Shown here: piece by piece, positions 13,819-21,067 of the stretch
Layout: each line of letters starts with the position of its first letter
Position numbering within the stretch: the first letter of the stretch is position 1
Virus record (IMG/VR): IMGVR_UViG_3300027906_000052
Coordinates: 1 to 38,992 of that record
DNA from: a virus
Length of the DNA stretch: 38,992 bases
Direction: 5' to 3' (one strand)
The notes under the pieces: generated by a model
What the model saw: the letters and a program-made list of their open reading frames with translations, nothing else
Database searches by the model: none
Told to the model about the DNA's origin: nothing
Position numbers and translations under genes: made by a program

Positions 13819-14414
13819 ACTTTTTTTACTTAGATGAAAACCCTTGGACTTCAATTGAGTATCATTGTGATAAACACATAGTCAAAATGCCTACAGAGTA
13901 CAAACAGATGTTGTGTACTGCACACAGAGTTCTTGACGGTGAAATGTACACTGATAGAACCAAAAGTGGTGCAAGGATTAAACGGTGGAAACACCCAGAC
14001 CGAAAGATGAACAAACATCTGTATCTTGCTGGTCATGTCAATCACCCAACTAACATATGGTTACGAGAATGTAGAGAAAACTATATGTTAATGTATACAT
14101 ATTATAGGTTGATTTGTGACGAATATACATATAGGTATAGTAAAGAACATGGTGCAAAAGAATATTGGTGGTTGTTACGAGAACCACCAAAGAATATTCC
14201 TAGTCTTGGAAAGACTACACCAGTTCCACAAGCTATGAAACAATATCCAGAGTGCATGGTAGAGGGCGACTCTATACAAGCATATCGAAATTTTTATGTA
14301 ATTGCAAAGAAATCATTTGCAACTTGGAAAGAAAGAGGTAGACCGTCATGGTACGAGAACATGACCCAGAACCAGAACCAGAACGATATTATGATTGGAT
14401 GCTCTGGAAACTGA
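13815..14414 (+). CDS. conserved phage protein (DKHIVKM...NHPTNIW family)
   Basis: The 199-residue product begins NFFYLDENPWTSIEYHCDKH and has IVKMPTEYKQMLCTAHRVLD, NHPTNIWLRECRENY, TYRYSKEHGAKEYW, PQAMKQYPECMVEGDSIQAY and ATWKERGRPSWYEN. This arrangement (CDKH..KM..E..QML, HP..IW.RE, EYT.RY, P.AMP.., AYR.YY, W..RG.P.WY) is widespread in T4-like phages. I know no established activity. It is rich in conserved His, Cys and Trp, so it may be an enzyme. Its last 67 bases overlap the next gene. Confidence 0.72.
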   Translation: MNFFYLDENPWTSIEYHCDKHIVKMPTEYKQMLCTAHRVLDGEMYTDRTKSGARIKRWKHPDRKMNKHLYLAGHVNHPTNIWLRECRENYMLMYTYYRLICDEYTYRYSKEHGAKEYWWLLREPPKNIPSLGKTTPVPQAMKQYPECMVEGDSIQAYRNFYVIAKKSFATWKERGRPSWYENMTQNQNQNDIMIGCSGN

Positions 14415-14635
14415 GGCAAGAAGAAATGGAACAAGATGACCCTACTGATGATGTAAGTGTTGGTGGTAAGTTACGAGATTGGATAGGACAAAATAAACCA
14501 TATATGTCGAAAGAAGATATGTGGATGAGAGAAATTGCAGAGATGCAAAAAACAAACCATTTATTAATGATGCGTGTGAAAGAACAGGCAGAAGAAATTA
14601 AAAAACTAAAAGAGAAGATTGATGCCAACTTATAA
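14348..14635 (+). CDS. acidic coiled-coil protein
   Basis: The 95-residue product begins MVREHDPEPEPERYYDWMLW and ends in a Lys/Glu coiled coil (VKEQAEEIKKLKEKID). The 67-base overlap with the preceding gene is unusually long here. A later in-frame ATG at 14399 (MLWKLRQEEME) would shorten the overlap to 16 bases, so the true start is uncertain. Function unknown. Confidence 0.6.
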   Translation: MVREHDPEPEPERYYDWMLWKLRQEEMEQDDPTDDVSVGGKLRDWIGQNKPYMSKEDMWMREIAEMQKTNHLLMMRVKEQAEEIKKLKEKIDANL

Positions 14636-14915
14636 TTTTAAAAATACTGAAACTGGAGAAGAATGGGAAGAACTATTCTCTATGTCAGAACGAGAAAAGT
14701 TCTTAGAACAAAATCCCCATATACAACAATTACCTTCATTATTTGCAATGTCTGGTGGAACTGGTGATAGAATTAAAAATGATGGTGGGTGGAAAGACCA
14801 AATGTCTAGAATTGCAGAAGCAAACCCAGGCAGTCCACTAGCAGATAGATATGGTAAGGAATCCACAAAGAGTATAAATACTAGAAACGTATTGAAAAAA
14901 CATGGGGTAATTTGA
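14622..14915 (+). CDS. conserved phage protein with FmdB-like N-terminus
   Basis: The 97-residue product begins MPTYNFKNTETGEEWEELFS, recalling FmdB zinc-ribbon proteins but without the cysteines. It continues SEREKFLEQNPHIQQLPS and GGWKDQMSRIAEANPGSPLA. The family is common in T4-like marine phages, usually near PhoH, as here. ATG 14622 follows AGAGAAG. It overlaps the previous gene by 14 bases. Confidence 0.72.
   Translation: MPTYNFKNTETGEEWEELFSMSEREKFLEQNPHIQQLPSLFAMSGGTGDRIKNDGGWKDQMSRIAEANPGSPLADRYGKESTKSINTRNVLKKHGVI
14873..14880 (+). promoter_or_regulatory. candidate late promoter before phoH
   Basis: TATAAATA lies inside the end of the previous gene, 35 bp before the PhoH ATG. Position and sequence fit a late start, but the octamer encodes Ser-Ile-Asn in frame and could be chance. 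Confidence 0.4.
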
Positions 14916-15619
14916 TGGCGAAAAAACAAGATGTAAAAATTGATGATTTGGTTGCAATTAAACCAATCACAGACAATCAAAAAGTTGCCTTTGAGGCATT
15001 TAAAAATAACAATAAAGAATTATTTCTTCACGGAGCTGCTGGAACTGGAAAGACTTTTATTTCCTTGTACCTTGCACTTGAGAAAGTATTAGACCCAAGT
15101 ACACCATATCATTGTGTGTACCTAATTCGTAGTGCAGTACCTACCAGAGAAATCGGTTACTTGCCTGGCGATGAAGAAGATAAAACTGCGTTGTTCCAAA
15201 TTCCGTATCAAAATATGGTACAGTTTATGTTTGAACAACCTAGTGATACAGCATTTACAATGTTGTATGACAGACTGAAAGCACAAGGTTCAGTTATGTT
15301 TTTGACAACATCATACTTGCGAGGTATTACATTAGATAATGCAATCATTATAGTTGATGAGTGTCAAAATCTTAACTTCCATGAGTTAGATACAATTATG
15401 ACTCGTGTAGGTCAAGATAGTAAGATTATTTTCTCTGGTGATTTTTTCCAATCAGATTTAGTAAAAAATTCAGACAAAGATGGTATGCCTAAGTTTATGG
15501 AAATCATTACAGAAATGGAAGAATTTACATCTGTAGAATTTAATATCGGTGATATTGTTCGTTCTGGTTTAGTTCGTAGTTACTTAATCAGTAAAACAAA
15601 AAAGGGAGTTGAAGTGTAA
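14915..15619 (+). CDS. phoH: PhoH-like P-loop ATPase
   Basis: The 234-residue product has Walker A LHGAAGTGKTFIS at about residues 41-50, an RSAVPTREIGYLPGD loop, Walker B IIIVDECQN and a FSGDFFQSDL sensor-like element. That is the PhoH/RhlB-type ATPase fold. PhoH is frequent in marine phages and is linked to phosphate-starvation regulons, but its biochemical role in phage is unsettled. ATG 14915 is preferred to the TTG three bases upstream. Confidence 0.9.
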   Translation: MAKKQDVKIDDLVAIKPITDNQKVAFEAFKNNNKELFLHGAAGTGKTFISLYLALEKVLDPSTPYHCVYLIRSAVPTREIGYLPGDEEDKTALFQIPYQNMVQFMFEQPSDTAFTMLYDRLKAQGSVMFLTTSYLRGITLDNAIIIVDECQNLNFHELDTIMTRVGQDSKIIFSGDFFQSDLVKNSDKDGMPKFMEIITEMEEFTSVEFNIGDIVRSGLVRSYLISKTKKGVEV

Positions 15620-15756
15620 TGGCTAAAATGTTTGCAAATGCTTCAGTTCACGAACCAGTGAAGAAAGGTACTTCAATTGGAAAGAAACCCAAAACTTCTA
15701 GTATGAATAAACACAAACGTAGAAGTTATAAGAAATATAGAGGACAAGGTAAATGA
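15619..15756 (+). CDS. basic 45-residue protein
   Basis: A frame starting in a TAATG overlap with phoH and ending in an ATGA overlap with the lysozyme gene. It encodes MAKMFANASVHEPVKKGTSI and then a strongly basic tail (KKPKTSSMNKHKRRSYKKYR). Such KHKRRSYKKYRGQGK tails appear in small proteins of T4-like marine phages. Nucleic-acid binding is likely from charge; function unknown. Confidence 0.7.
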   Translation: MAKMFANASVHEPVKKGTSIGKKPKTSSMNKHKRRSYKKYRGQGK

Positions 15757-16280
15757 TAAACAAAGAATATCAAGAATGTTTGGAGATGATTCTTCATCAC
15801 GAAGGCGGCTATGTGAATCATCCAGATGACCCAGGCGGAGAAACTAACTTAGGCGTGACTAAGAAAGTTTATGATGCATACTGTAAGAAAAATGGTCTAA
15901 GACCAAAAGATATGAAAAGATTAGAAGTCTTAGATGTTGCACCTATCTACAAAACCGAATATTGGGATAGAGTAAAAGGTGATAATCTTCACCCAGCGCT
16001 AGCACTTTGCATTTTCGATTTTGGAGTAAACGCTGGAACTGGAAGAGCTGCAAAGTTCATTCAGAAAATTGTTGGTACAACAGTTGACGGTGGTATCGGC
16101 CCCAACTCTCTTAAAATGATTGATGCATATGTTGATAAACATGGTATCGCAGAAGTTGTCAAAGAATATCAATTAGACAGACAAGAGTATTATGAGAAGT
16201 TAAAACACTTCAAAACTTTTGGTCGTGGTTGGACAAGAAGAGTTAACGAAACTACAGAAGCTGCACTAAAATTGACTTGA
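15753..16280 (+). CDS. endolysin, GH108-type muramidase
   Basis: The 175-residue product has the GH108 catalytic start ILHHEGGYVNHPDDPGGETN (catalytic Glu in HEGGY), then LGVTKKVYDAYC, IYKTEYWDRVKGDNL and FDFGVNAGTGRAAKFIQ. The C-terminal VDGGIGPNSLKMIDAY resembles the peptidoglycan-binding half of the family. No signal peptide is seen, so release would need a holin; none is obvious nearby. It would cleave host peptidoglycan at lysis. Confidence 0.92.
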   Translation: MINKEYQECLEMILHHEGGYVNHPDDPGGETNLGVTKKVYDAYCKKNGLRPKDMKRLEVLDVAPIYKTEYWDRVKGDNLHPALALCIFDFGVNAGTGRAAKFIQKIVGTTVDGGIGPNSLKMIDAYVDKHGIAEVVKEYQLDRQEYYEKLKHFKTFGRGWTRRVNETTEAALKLT

Positions 16281-16305
16281 CAAGTGTGTTGAGTTATGGT
16301 ATTAT
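16277..16305 (+). promoter_or_regulatory. sigma70-type early promoter
   Basis: TTGACA (16277-16282), 17-bp spacer, TATTAT (16300-16305), starting within the last codons of the endolysin gene, 28 bp before the next ATG. Confidence 0.85.
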
Positions 16306-16332
16306 GGATTAATTAAATCGTGAGGATATATT

Positions 16333-17016
16333 ATGTTTACACACAAGCCTGTAGAGATTACAGAACTCTCTACTAAAAACGTCAATCGCAAAAGATTCTA
16401 TGTAACTCCAGATGGAAAACTATATCCATCTATCACTACTGTTTTACAAAGACGTAAGATGGAAGGTCTTATGGAATGGAGAAAACGAGTTGGTGATGAT
16501 GTTGCAAACTATGTTGCGAGAACAGCAGCCGCAAGGGGTACGAAAGTACACCAAATGTGCGAAGACTTCTTAAATAACGACTTTGACGAAGAAACACATA
16601 AGAAGAACTTTCTTCCTTATACTTTGTTTGGTCAAATCAAACCAATACTAACTGAAAAAGTAGACAACATTATGTCTCAAGAATGTGGTCTGTATTCTGA
16701 TAAATATATGGTAGCAGGACGAGTCGATTGTATTGGAGAATACAATGGAATTCCTTCTATCATTGATTTCAAAACTTCTACAAGAGAACGAAATGATGAT
16801 TGGAATGAGTCCTACTATATTCAAGCATCTGCATATGCAGAAATGTTTGAAGAACGAACTGGAATTGAAATCAATCAGATTGTAATTCTAGTTGTAACAG
16901 AAGATGGAATTGTTCAAGAGTTTATAAAGACTAAACATGACTACTTACCACTATTAGTAGAATCTATTGACGATTTCACCACGCATTGGGAAAAAGAAAA
17001 TGAGACAGCTGCTTAG
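16333..17016 (+). CDS. RecB/Cas4-like PD-(D/E)XK exonuclease
   Basis: The 227-residue product has YPSITTVLQRRKMEGLMEWR at the start, AAARGTKVHQMCEDFL, then the nuclease core YMVAGRVDCIGEYNGIPSII with DFKTS (D...D...DxK) at about residues 130-152, and YYIQASAYAEMFEERTG. This matches the RecB-type exonucleases of T4-like marine phages. It may process DNA ends in recombination or degrade host DNA. It has its own early promoter and a clear ribosome-binding site (TGAGGA). Confidence 0.88.
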   Translation: MFTHKPVEITELSTKNVNRKRFYVTPDGKLYPSITTVLQRRKMEGLMEWRKRVGDDVANYVARTAAARGTKVHQMCEDFLNNDFDEETHKKNFLPYTLFGQIKPILTEKVDNIMSQECGLYSDKYMVAGRVDCIGEYNGIPSIIDFKTSTRERNDDWNESYYIQASAYAEMFEERTGIEINQIVILVVTEDGIVQEFIKTKHDYLPLLVESIDDFTTHWEKENETAA

Positions 17017-17359
17017 TGCATTGGGTTTATCACTTGTTATGAGTACAAGTGTATATGCATCTACAGTGAATTTTAATTCACAAAAACCAGTAAGTTGTAT
17101 GACAACTGAAGAGATGAAAAATCTAGTCGGTGGAAAATATGGTGAATTACCTTATATGCAAGGTGTAGGTATTGCATCAGCTACAGATGGTGAACAATTT
17201 ATCAGAACTACAGTAGTTGTTGCAGTAAATTTAGAGACTCAGACTTTTAGTATTATAGAGATTATTAATCCAGACCTTGCTTGTATTATTGCTGGGGGTA
17301 ATCAATTCCAATTTAACGAAGCTCAAACTCAAAGGACTAGTGTTGTATGGGAGAATTAA
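17000..17359 (+). CDS. exported protein with two cysteines
   Basis: With ATG 17000 the 119-residue product begins with a textbook signal peptide (MRQLLSALGLSLVMSTSVYA, cleavage before STV). The mature part has a Cys in KPVSCMTTEEM and another in PDLACIIAGGN, probably a disulfide. The upstream in-frame start at 16967 would bury the signal. It overlaps the exonuclease gene by 17 bases. Periplasmic; function unknown. Confidence 0.72.
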   Translation: MRQLLSALGLSLVMSTSVYASTVNFNSQKPVSCMTTEEMKNLVGGKYGELPYMQGVGIASATDGEQFIRTTVVVAVNLETQTFSIIEIINPDLACIIAGGNQFQFNEAQTQRTSVVWEN

Positions 17360-17770
17360 ATGTACGAGTATAAATGTAAATTAGTAAAAGTAGTTGATGG
17401 AGATACAGTTGATGTAGATATCGACTTAGGTTTTGGAGTTTGGATGCGAAATCAACGTATCCGAATGTATGGTATAGATACACCAGAATCCAGAACATCT
17501 GACCCTATCGAAAAAGTATATGGGAAAGCTGCATCAGCATTTTTAACAAAATGGACAAATTCTGGTGACCTTACTTTAAAAACTTTTAAAGATGGTAAAG
17601 GAAAATATGGACGTATTCTTGGAGAAATTTGGTATGGTGGTGAACACAATGTCAATCAACTCCTAGTAGAGAATCATCACGCAGTACGTTATCATGGTCA
17701 ATCTAAAGATGATATTGCTTATGAACATCTTGCAAATAGAACTAAATTAAACTTGACAACTGAAGAGTAA
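17360..17770 (+). CDS. thermonuclease (staphylococcal nuclease family)
   Basis: The 136-residue product shows the SNase fold: VVDGDTVDVDIDLGFGV, RIRMYGIDTPESRT (catalytic Arg and Asp region), GKAASAFL, KGKYGRILGEI (second catalytic Arg) and NVNQLLVENHHAV. It lacks a signal peptide, so it would act in the cytoplasm, presumably on host or phage DNA or RNA. It directly follows the exported-protein gene and its last codons contain the -35 box of the tmRNA promoter. Confidence 0.9.
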   Translation: MYEYKCKLVKVVDGDTVDVDIDLGFGVWMRNQRIRMYGIDTPESRTSDPIEKVYGKAASAFLTKWTNSGDLTLKTFKDGKGKYGRILGEIWYGGEHNVNQLLVENHHAVRYHGQSKDDIAYEHLANRTKLNLTTEE

Positions 17771-17783
17771 TATGGTATAAATA
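17753..17783 (+). promoter_or_regulatory. dual early/late promoter of the tmRNA
   Basis: TTGACA (17753-17758), 17-bp spacer, TATAAA (17776-17781), and the same box extends to TATAAATA (17776-17783). One site can thus be read by host sigma70 RNA polymerase early and by the phage late sigma system later. Transcription would start near 17788. Confidence 0.82.
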
Positions 17784-17787
17784 ATAC

Positions 17788-18262
17788 ATAGTTTGATGAT
17801 ACGAATCGAATAATGTTAGGACGAGGGTGCGATACCCTCCACCTCCACCATAACTAAACCTCGATTGAGGGGGTGAAATAGGTTCGACTGACTTTGCTAG
17901 AGGAGAGTAGAACTATCGGATGACTGCGTTATTGGTCAAAAAAACTAAGTGCAAACGATAATTTTGCGCCTGTAGATTACGCTCTCGCAGCCTAATCGTA
18001 CTGAGTTCGGTGGGTACTTGGAAACAGAAACCCACCACAGTTTTAGAGTTTTCGGTGACGGCCGAAATCGCATTGTGCAAGGAAGAATATCTCACCAAGA
18101 GATATGAACTTGACTAGTTAGAGGTGGTACTCAGGCATGGTTGCAGAAATGCGTTGTGTCACATCAATCTACCGATTGGAACTAGGTTCTGGGAATTAGC
18201 AAGAATGGTATCTTGGTTTCTCAGTTGTAGGTGTACCCAAGTCCTACCAATGCATTATTAAT
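17788..18262 (+). ncRNA. ssrA: circularly permuted (two-piece) tmRNA
   Basis: tmRNA frees stalled ribosomes and tags the product for proteolysis. The acceptor part comes first: T-stem GAGGG (17823-17827), loop TGCGATA, CCCTC (17835-17839), then CACCTCC, A and CCA ending at 17850. After 18 bases, GGGGGTG (17869-17875) pairs with CACCTCC in seven pairs whose third is G-U, the alanine identity signal. GGTTCGACTG is the conserved D-arm analogue. The tag frame from GCA 17951 reads ANDNFAPVDYALAA, stop at 17993-17995. Possible P2 helix: TTTGCTAG (17893-17900) with TTAGCAAG (18196-18203), and AGAACTATCGG (17909-17919) with 18172-18190. The 5' leader (17809-17821) can pair with the 3' trailer (18242-18259). 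Permuted tmRNA is typical of Alphaproteobacteria. Piece ends are estimates. Confidence 0.9.
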
Positions 18263-18275
18263 TATGGAGTGATGA

Positions 18276-18500
18276 ATGGAAAATTTATTTGTGTTAGTGA
18301 TATCTATGTGGGGAATGACCGCTGAAGGTAAATGGACTTATATAGGAAATCAAGATGTATTGAAACAAGAGTTTACACTAGCACAGTGTGAACAACTTTC
18401 TGATAAAAGTATGTGGAGTAAAAATCACTCTAATGAATATTATGACATTCAAGTTGATTGTTTTCCAGTAGATTGTCAAGGAAAAGATAAGTGTGAATGA
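18276..18500 (+). CDS. small exported two-cysteine protein
   Basis: The 74-residue product has a hydrophobic N-terminus (MENLFVLVISMWGMTAEGKW), a Cys in TLAQCEQL and further Cys in QVDCFPVDC and DKCE. It belongs to the same short family as 563, 36554, 38459 and 38680. It begins after GGAGTGATGA, 14 bases past the tmRNA region, and overlaps the next gene by four bases. Function unknown. Confidence 0.7.
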   Translation: MENLFVLVISMWGMTAEGKWTYIGNQDVLKQEFTLAQCEQLSDKSMWSKNHSNEYYDIQVDCFPVDCQGKDKCE

Positions 18501-19183
18501 CAAATATTAATTTTAAACCCATCTTCCCATCACCACTTGGATATGTAAATTTCGGTGAAGCTAATCGTGATTTAAATAAACGATTAATTGAAGACATTGA
18601 AACTGAAATGTCGGAAAGTGAAGGAAAGACAAAGACATTTAGAAAAAATGATATGTCTTGGCAGTCTTTTCCTAAGATGGAAAGAAAGTATAGTAGTTTT
18701 GAAGAACTTAGATTATACATTTCTGATTCTGCAAAACCAATACTACACGAAAGTGGTGTAGCTTATGCAGCCGCACAAGCACATAGAACAGAAGGACTTT
18801 GGGCAAATGTTATTCTAGGTGCTGGTGGTTATTCTAGACCACATATACATGGTCAAGGTAGAACTTTATGGAGTGGTGTTTACTACCCAAACGGTTTACA
18901 AGGTGATGAAAACCTAGATGATTTTAATGAAGATGATTATATATTCCATACGTTTAAAAGACATATAGACGGAGCATTGGTTTTATTTGATAATGCAAGA
19001 GTTGAGAAAGGATTAGTCCTTACCCAATTTGAAGATAGAGAATTTTATGGAAGTGAAATGATGGTGAAACCTAGAGAGTCATTACTTATACTTTTTCCAG
19101 TATGGTTAATGCATATGGTAACACCCTTGACAACGAATGAAAAAAGGTATAGTATATCTTTTGGAATCAATAAACCAGCGTGA
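18497..19183 (+). CDS. 2-oxoglutarate-Fe(II) oxygenase family protein
   Basis: The 228-residue product has a double-stranded beta-helix signature: GGYSRPHIHGQGRTLWSGVY (HxH iron-binding part), YYPNG, GALVLFDNARVE, and PVWLMHMVTPLTTNEKRYSI (distal His, then Arg for 2-oxoglutarate). This matches a group frequent in marine T4-like phages. Substrate unknown; nucleic-acid demethylation and protein hydroxylation are both possible. It stands just upstream of gp33. Confidence 0.85.
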   Translation: MTNINFKPIFPSPLGYVNFGEANRDLNKRLIEDIETEMSESEGKTKTFRKNDMSWQSFPKMERKYSSFEELRLYISDSAKPILHESGVAYAAAQAHRTEGLWANVILGAGGYSRPHIHGQGRTLWSGVYYPNGLQGDENLDDFNEDDYIFHTFKRHIDGALVLFDNARVEKGLVLTQFEDREFYGSEMMVKPRESLLILFPVWLMHMVTPLTTNEKRYSISFGINKPA

Positions 19184-19190
19184 GGTAATA

Positions 19191-19424
19191 ATGGAAGAAG
19201 TTGAAGAAAAACTAATGACACCAAAAAAGTTTTCTATTGCAATAGAGAAAACTGTCAGTGAAGGTGGTGGAACTTATATGGACGCATTATTAGATTATTG
19301 TGAAAAGTATCAGTTAGAACCAGAGATGATTAAACCCTTAATAACTAAATCTTTAAAAGAGAAGGTTGAGGTAGATGCAAGAAACCTTAACTATCTTCCA
19401 AAGGTTGCAACATTACCAATATGA
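19191..19424 (+). CDS. 33: late transcription coactivator gp33
   Basis: T4 gp33 bridges the sliding clamp and RNA polymerase with sigma gp55 at TATAAATA promoters. The 77-residue product aligns with the C-terminal two-thirds of T4 gp33: FSIAIEKTVSEGGGTYMDAL against FIIEKMVEEFGMSYLEATTA, then YCEKYQLEPEMIKPLITKSL and EVDARNLNYLP. The order gp33, gp59, gp32 follows T4. ATG 19191 follows GTGAGG; the longer frame from 19137 is rejected. The many TATAAATA boxes in the window are its expected targets. Confidence 0.83.
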   Translation: MEEVEEKLMTPKKFSIAIEKTVSEGGGTYMDALLDYCEKYQLEPEMIKPLITKSLKEKVEVDARNLNYLPKVATLPI

Positions 19425-20020
19425 TGGAAGCATTTGAAGCCTATAAAATATATCACGCACTAAAGTTACACTTTAATAGTGACTATGACTACAACAAATA
19501 TCATGGAAAAGCGAAAGTAACTGTAGATTCATATCTAAAGAGAAAAGATAGACCCTTCTTTGCAAAAGTAGCACGAAAGTATCTTACTCCAGAAAACACC
19601 AAGAACTTTTTCATATCTAATTTTATTATCAATCCCAAAGGTTGGGTTGGTAACTTTAACGAACAGAATTATGATGACTATCGTAAAAGAAACCAGAGTT
19701 TAAAGTATAATTACACAAATGAACTAAATGAATTATTTCAAAAGATATCAGTATTTGATGAATTATTTCATGTAAAAGAAGGTCAACACCCTTTGTTATT
19801 AAAACAATTTCTTGCAAAGAAAGTAAGTATAGAAACTATGTGTATTATGGAAAATCTATTAGAATATTGTAAGTATTGGAATGAGGATATAGAAGAGCAG
19901 TATGTCTGGAAAGAACAAGAAAAACTTATAAAAAATTACAGTTCTGTCTTGACTTTTAATAAAGATTCGTATAAAATGATAACAATGTCAACATTAAAGG
20001 AGTGTTTAGATAATGGATGA
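19421..20020 (+). CDS. 59: helicase loader gp59
   Basis: T4 gp59 loads the gp41 helicase at forks and recombination intermediates through gp32. The 199-residue product follows gp59 along its length: YKIYHALKLHFNSDYDYNKY, RPFFAKVARKYLTPENTKNF, FISNFIINPKGWVGN, LLLKQFLAKKVSIETMCIME and YVWKEQEKLIKNYSS. T4 gp59 is 217 residues. It overlaps gp33 by four bases (ATGA). A promoter-like element for the following genes lies inside its 3' end. Confidence 0.9.
   Translation: MMEAFEAYKIYHALKLHFNSDYDYNKYHGKAKVTVDSYLKRKDRPFFAKVARKYLTPENTKNFFISNFIINPKGWVGNFNEQNYDDYRKRNQSLKYNYTNELNELFQKISVFDELFHVKEGQHPLLLKQFLAKKVSIETMCIMENLLEYCKYWNEDIEEQYVWKEQEKLIKNYSSVLTFNKDSYKMITMSTLKECLDNG
19949..19977 (+). promoter_or_regulatory. 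possible intragenic early promoter
   Basis: TTGACT (19949-19954), 17-bp spacer, TAAAAT (19972-19977) inside gp59, about 35 bp before the next start. The match equals that of the promoter at 11380. It could give thyX transcripts independent of gp59. Confidence 0.5.
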
Positions 20021-20222
20021 CCAATCTAATAAAGTTCTTTCAGTGATGAAAGAAAGAGACTTCTACCATGCGAAGGTAGAAGAGCTTCAGAACAGAAATA
20101 AAGTTCTGGAGTATGACAATGCAGAACTCGTAAAGAGGGATGCAGAGTTGTCTGCAAGATGCAAAGACCTTGCATCTAAAACACCTTTCAAAAGACCCCC
20201 ACGGAGATTTGTTCGTGGGTAG
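20013..20222 (+). CDS. small coiled-coil protein with basic tail
   Basis: The 69-residue product is a single coiled coil (VEELQNRNKVLEYDNAELVK) ending in a basic PFKRPPRRFVRG. It overlaps gp59 by eight bases, with AAGGAG ahead of the ATG. It lies among replication genes; its role is not known. Confidence 0.65.
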   Translation: MDDQSNKVLSVMKERDFYHAKVEELQNRNKVLEYDNAELVKRDAELSARCKDLASKTPFKRPPRRFVRG

Positions 20223-20433
20223 GTCTTACAAGGTTTATCAAGCAAAGTACCTTATCCCTAAATCGGATAAGGGGCCTGCTTTTACACTCAATGCAGAACC
20301 AGTAAAGTTTCATGCAGAGATGTTTAAAGATGGGATACTGTCTGCGTTTATCACCAGAAATACCTATGCAGAAGCAAGGTCAGAAGGTGAAGACTATGTT
20401 AGGAGAGAAGAAGTTGCAAGTCAAACTAATTGA
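20215..20433 (+). CDS. small phage protein, GTG start
   Basis: The 72-residue product (MGRSYKVYQAKYLIPKSDKG, then FHAEMFKDGILSAFITRNTY and AEARSEGEDYVRREE) is a compact alpha/beta protein. GTG 20215 has GGAG eight bases ahead and gives a sensible length; the upstream in-frame ATG at 20140 would overlap the previous gene by 83 bases. Its 3' end overlaps thyX. Function unknown. Confidence 0.6.
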   Translation: MGRSYKVYQAKYLIPKSDKGPAFTLNAEPVKFHAEMFKDGILSAFITRNTYAEARSEGEDYVRREEVASQTN

Positions 20434-21067
20434 CCATATGGGTTCTGACCTAACAGTAGTAAACGCAGCTCGTGTCTCATTTGCAAAGAATTCAGAATGG
20501 GAAGCAATTCCAGAAGGTGGTGAAATAGAAGGATTGCTCTCAGCTGGAGATGAGAAACTTATCAAGTTTCTTGCAAAACACAATCATTGGAGTCCATTTG
20601 GACATTGTTCTATACAGTTCCATATTAAAGCTCCAATCTTTGTTGCAAGACAACTTGTAAAACACCAAGTCGGTTTGGTGTGGAATGAAGTATCCAGAAG
20701 GTATGTAGATGACGAACCAGAATTCTATACACCCAAAGAATGGAGACTTAAAGCCGATGATAAGAAACAAGGTTCTAGTGATGAAACTATTGAATATAAT
20801 ATTGACGGTGCGATACAGTTTGTAACACAGACTTATAAGAACTTGTTACGAGAACAAGTTGCACCAGAGATGGCAAGAATGGTTTTACCACAGAATTTAT
20901 ACACTGAATGGTATTGGTCTGGTACACTGATGGCTTTCGCAAGAGTATGTAATTTGCGTTGTGCAAAAGATACTCAATGGGAAACTCAACAGATTGCAAA
21001 TCAGATTGATGAAATTGGTAGTAAACTTTTTTCATATTCTTGGAAAGAATTACGAGAAAAGACTTGA
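20396..21067 (+). CDS. thyX: FAD-dependent thymidylate synthase
   Basis: ThyX makes dTMP from dUMP using methylene-tetrahydrofolate and FAD. The product has VNAARVSFAKNS, LIKFLAKHNHWSPFGHCSIQ, FVARQLVKHQVGLVWNEVSR with RY (the ThyX R..K/HR...NE.SRRY motif), EQVAPEMARMVLPQNLYTEW and FARVCNLRC. ATG 20396 has AAGGTG ahead. TTG 20414 has an even better AGGAGAG and gives the typical start MQVKLIDHMGSDL, so it may be the true start. With NrdJ it builds the dTTP supply for this AT-rich genome. Confidence 0.92.
   Translation: MLGEKKLQVKLIDHMGSDLTVVNAARVSFAKNSEWEAIPEGGEIEGLLSAGDEKLIKFLAKHNHWSPFGHCSIQFHIKAPIFVARQLVKHQVGLVWNEVSRRYVDDEPEFYTPKEWRLKADDKKQGSSDETIEYNIDGAIQFVTQTYKNLLREQVAPEMARMVLPQNLYTEWYWSGTLMAFARVCNLRCAKDTQWETQQIANQIDEIGSKLFSYSWKELREKT

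Noticed and set aside
16967-16999. Longer N-terminus for the exported protein at 17000
   Set aside because: It would put eleven charged and polar residues before a complete signal peptide.
17823-17850. A tRNA gene at the T-arm and CCA
   Set aside because: There is a T-arm and acceptor end but no anticodon arm upstream, and the partner acceptor strand comes 18 bases after the CCA, as in a permuted tmRNA.
17913-18098. 61-codon minus-strand frame over the tmRNA
   Set aside because: The conserved signals on the plus strand (acceptor pairing, D-analogue, tag) explain this DNA; the antisense frame looks like noise.
19137-19190. Longer gp33 from ATG 19137
   Set aside because: It would overlap the oxygenase C-terminus and adds no conserved sequence; ATG 19191 has GTGAGG ahead.
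20140-20214. Upstream ATG for the gene at 20215
   Set aside because: It would overlap the preceding coiled-coil gene by 83 bases, while GTG 20215 has GGAG at the right distance.
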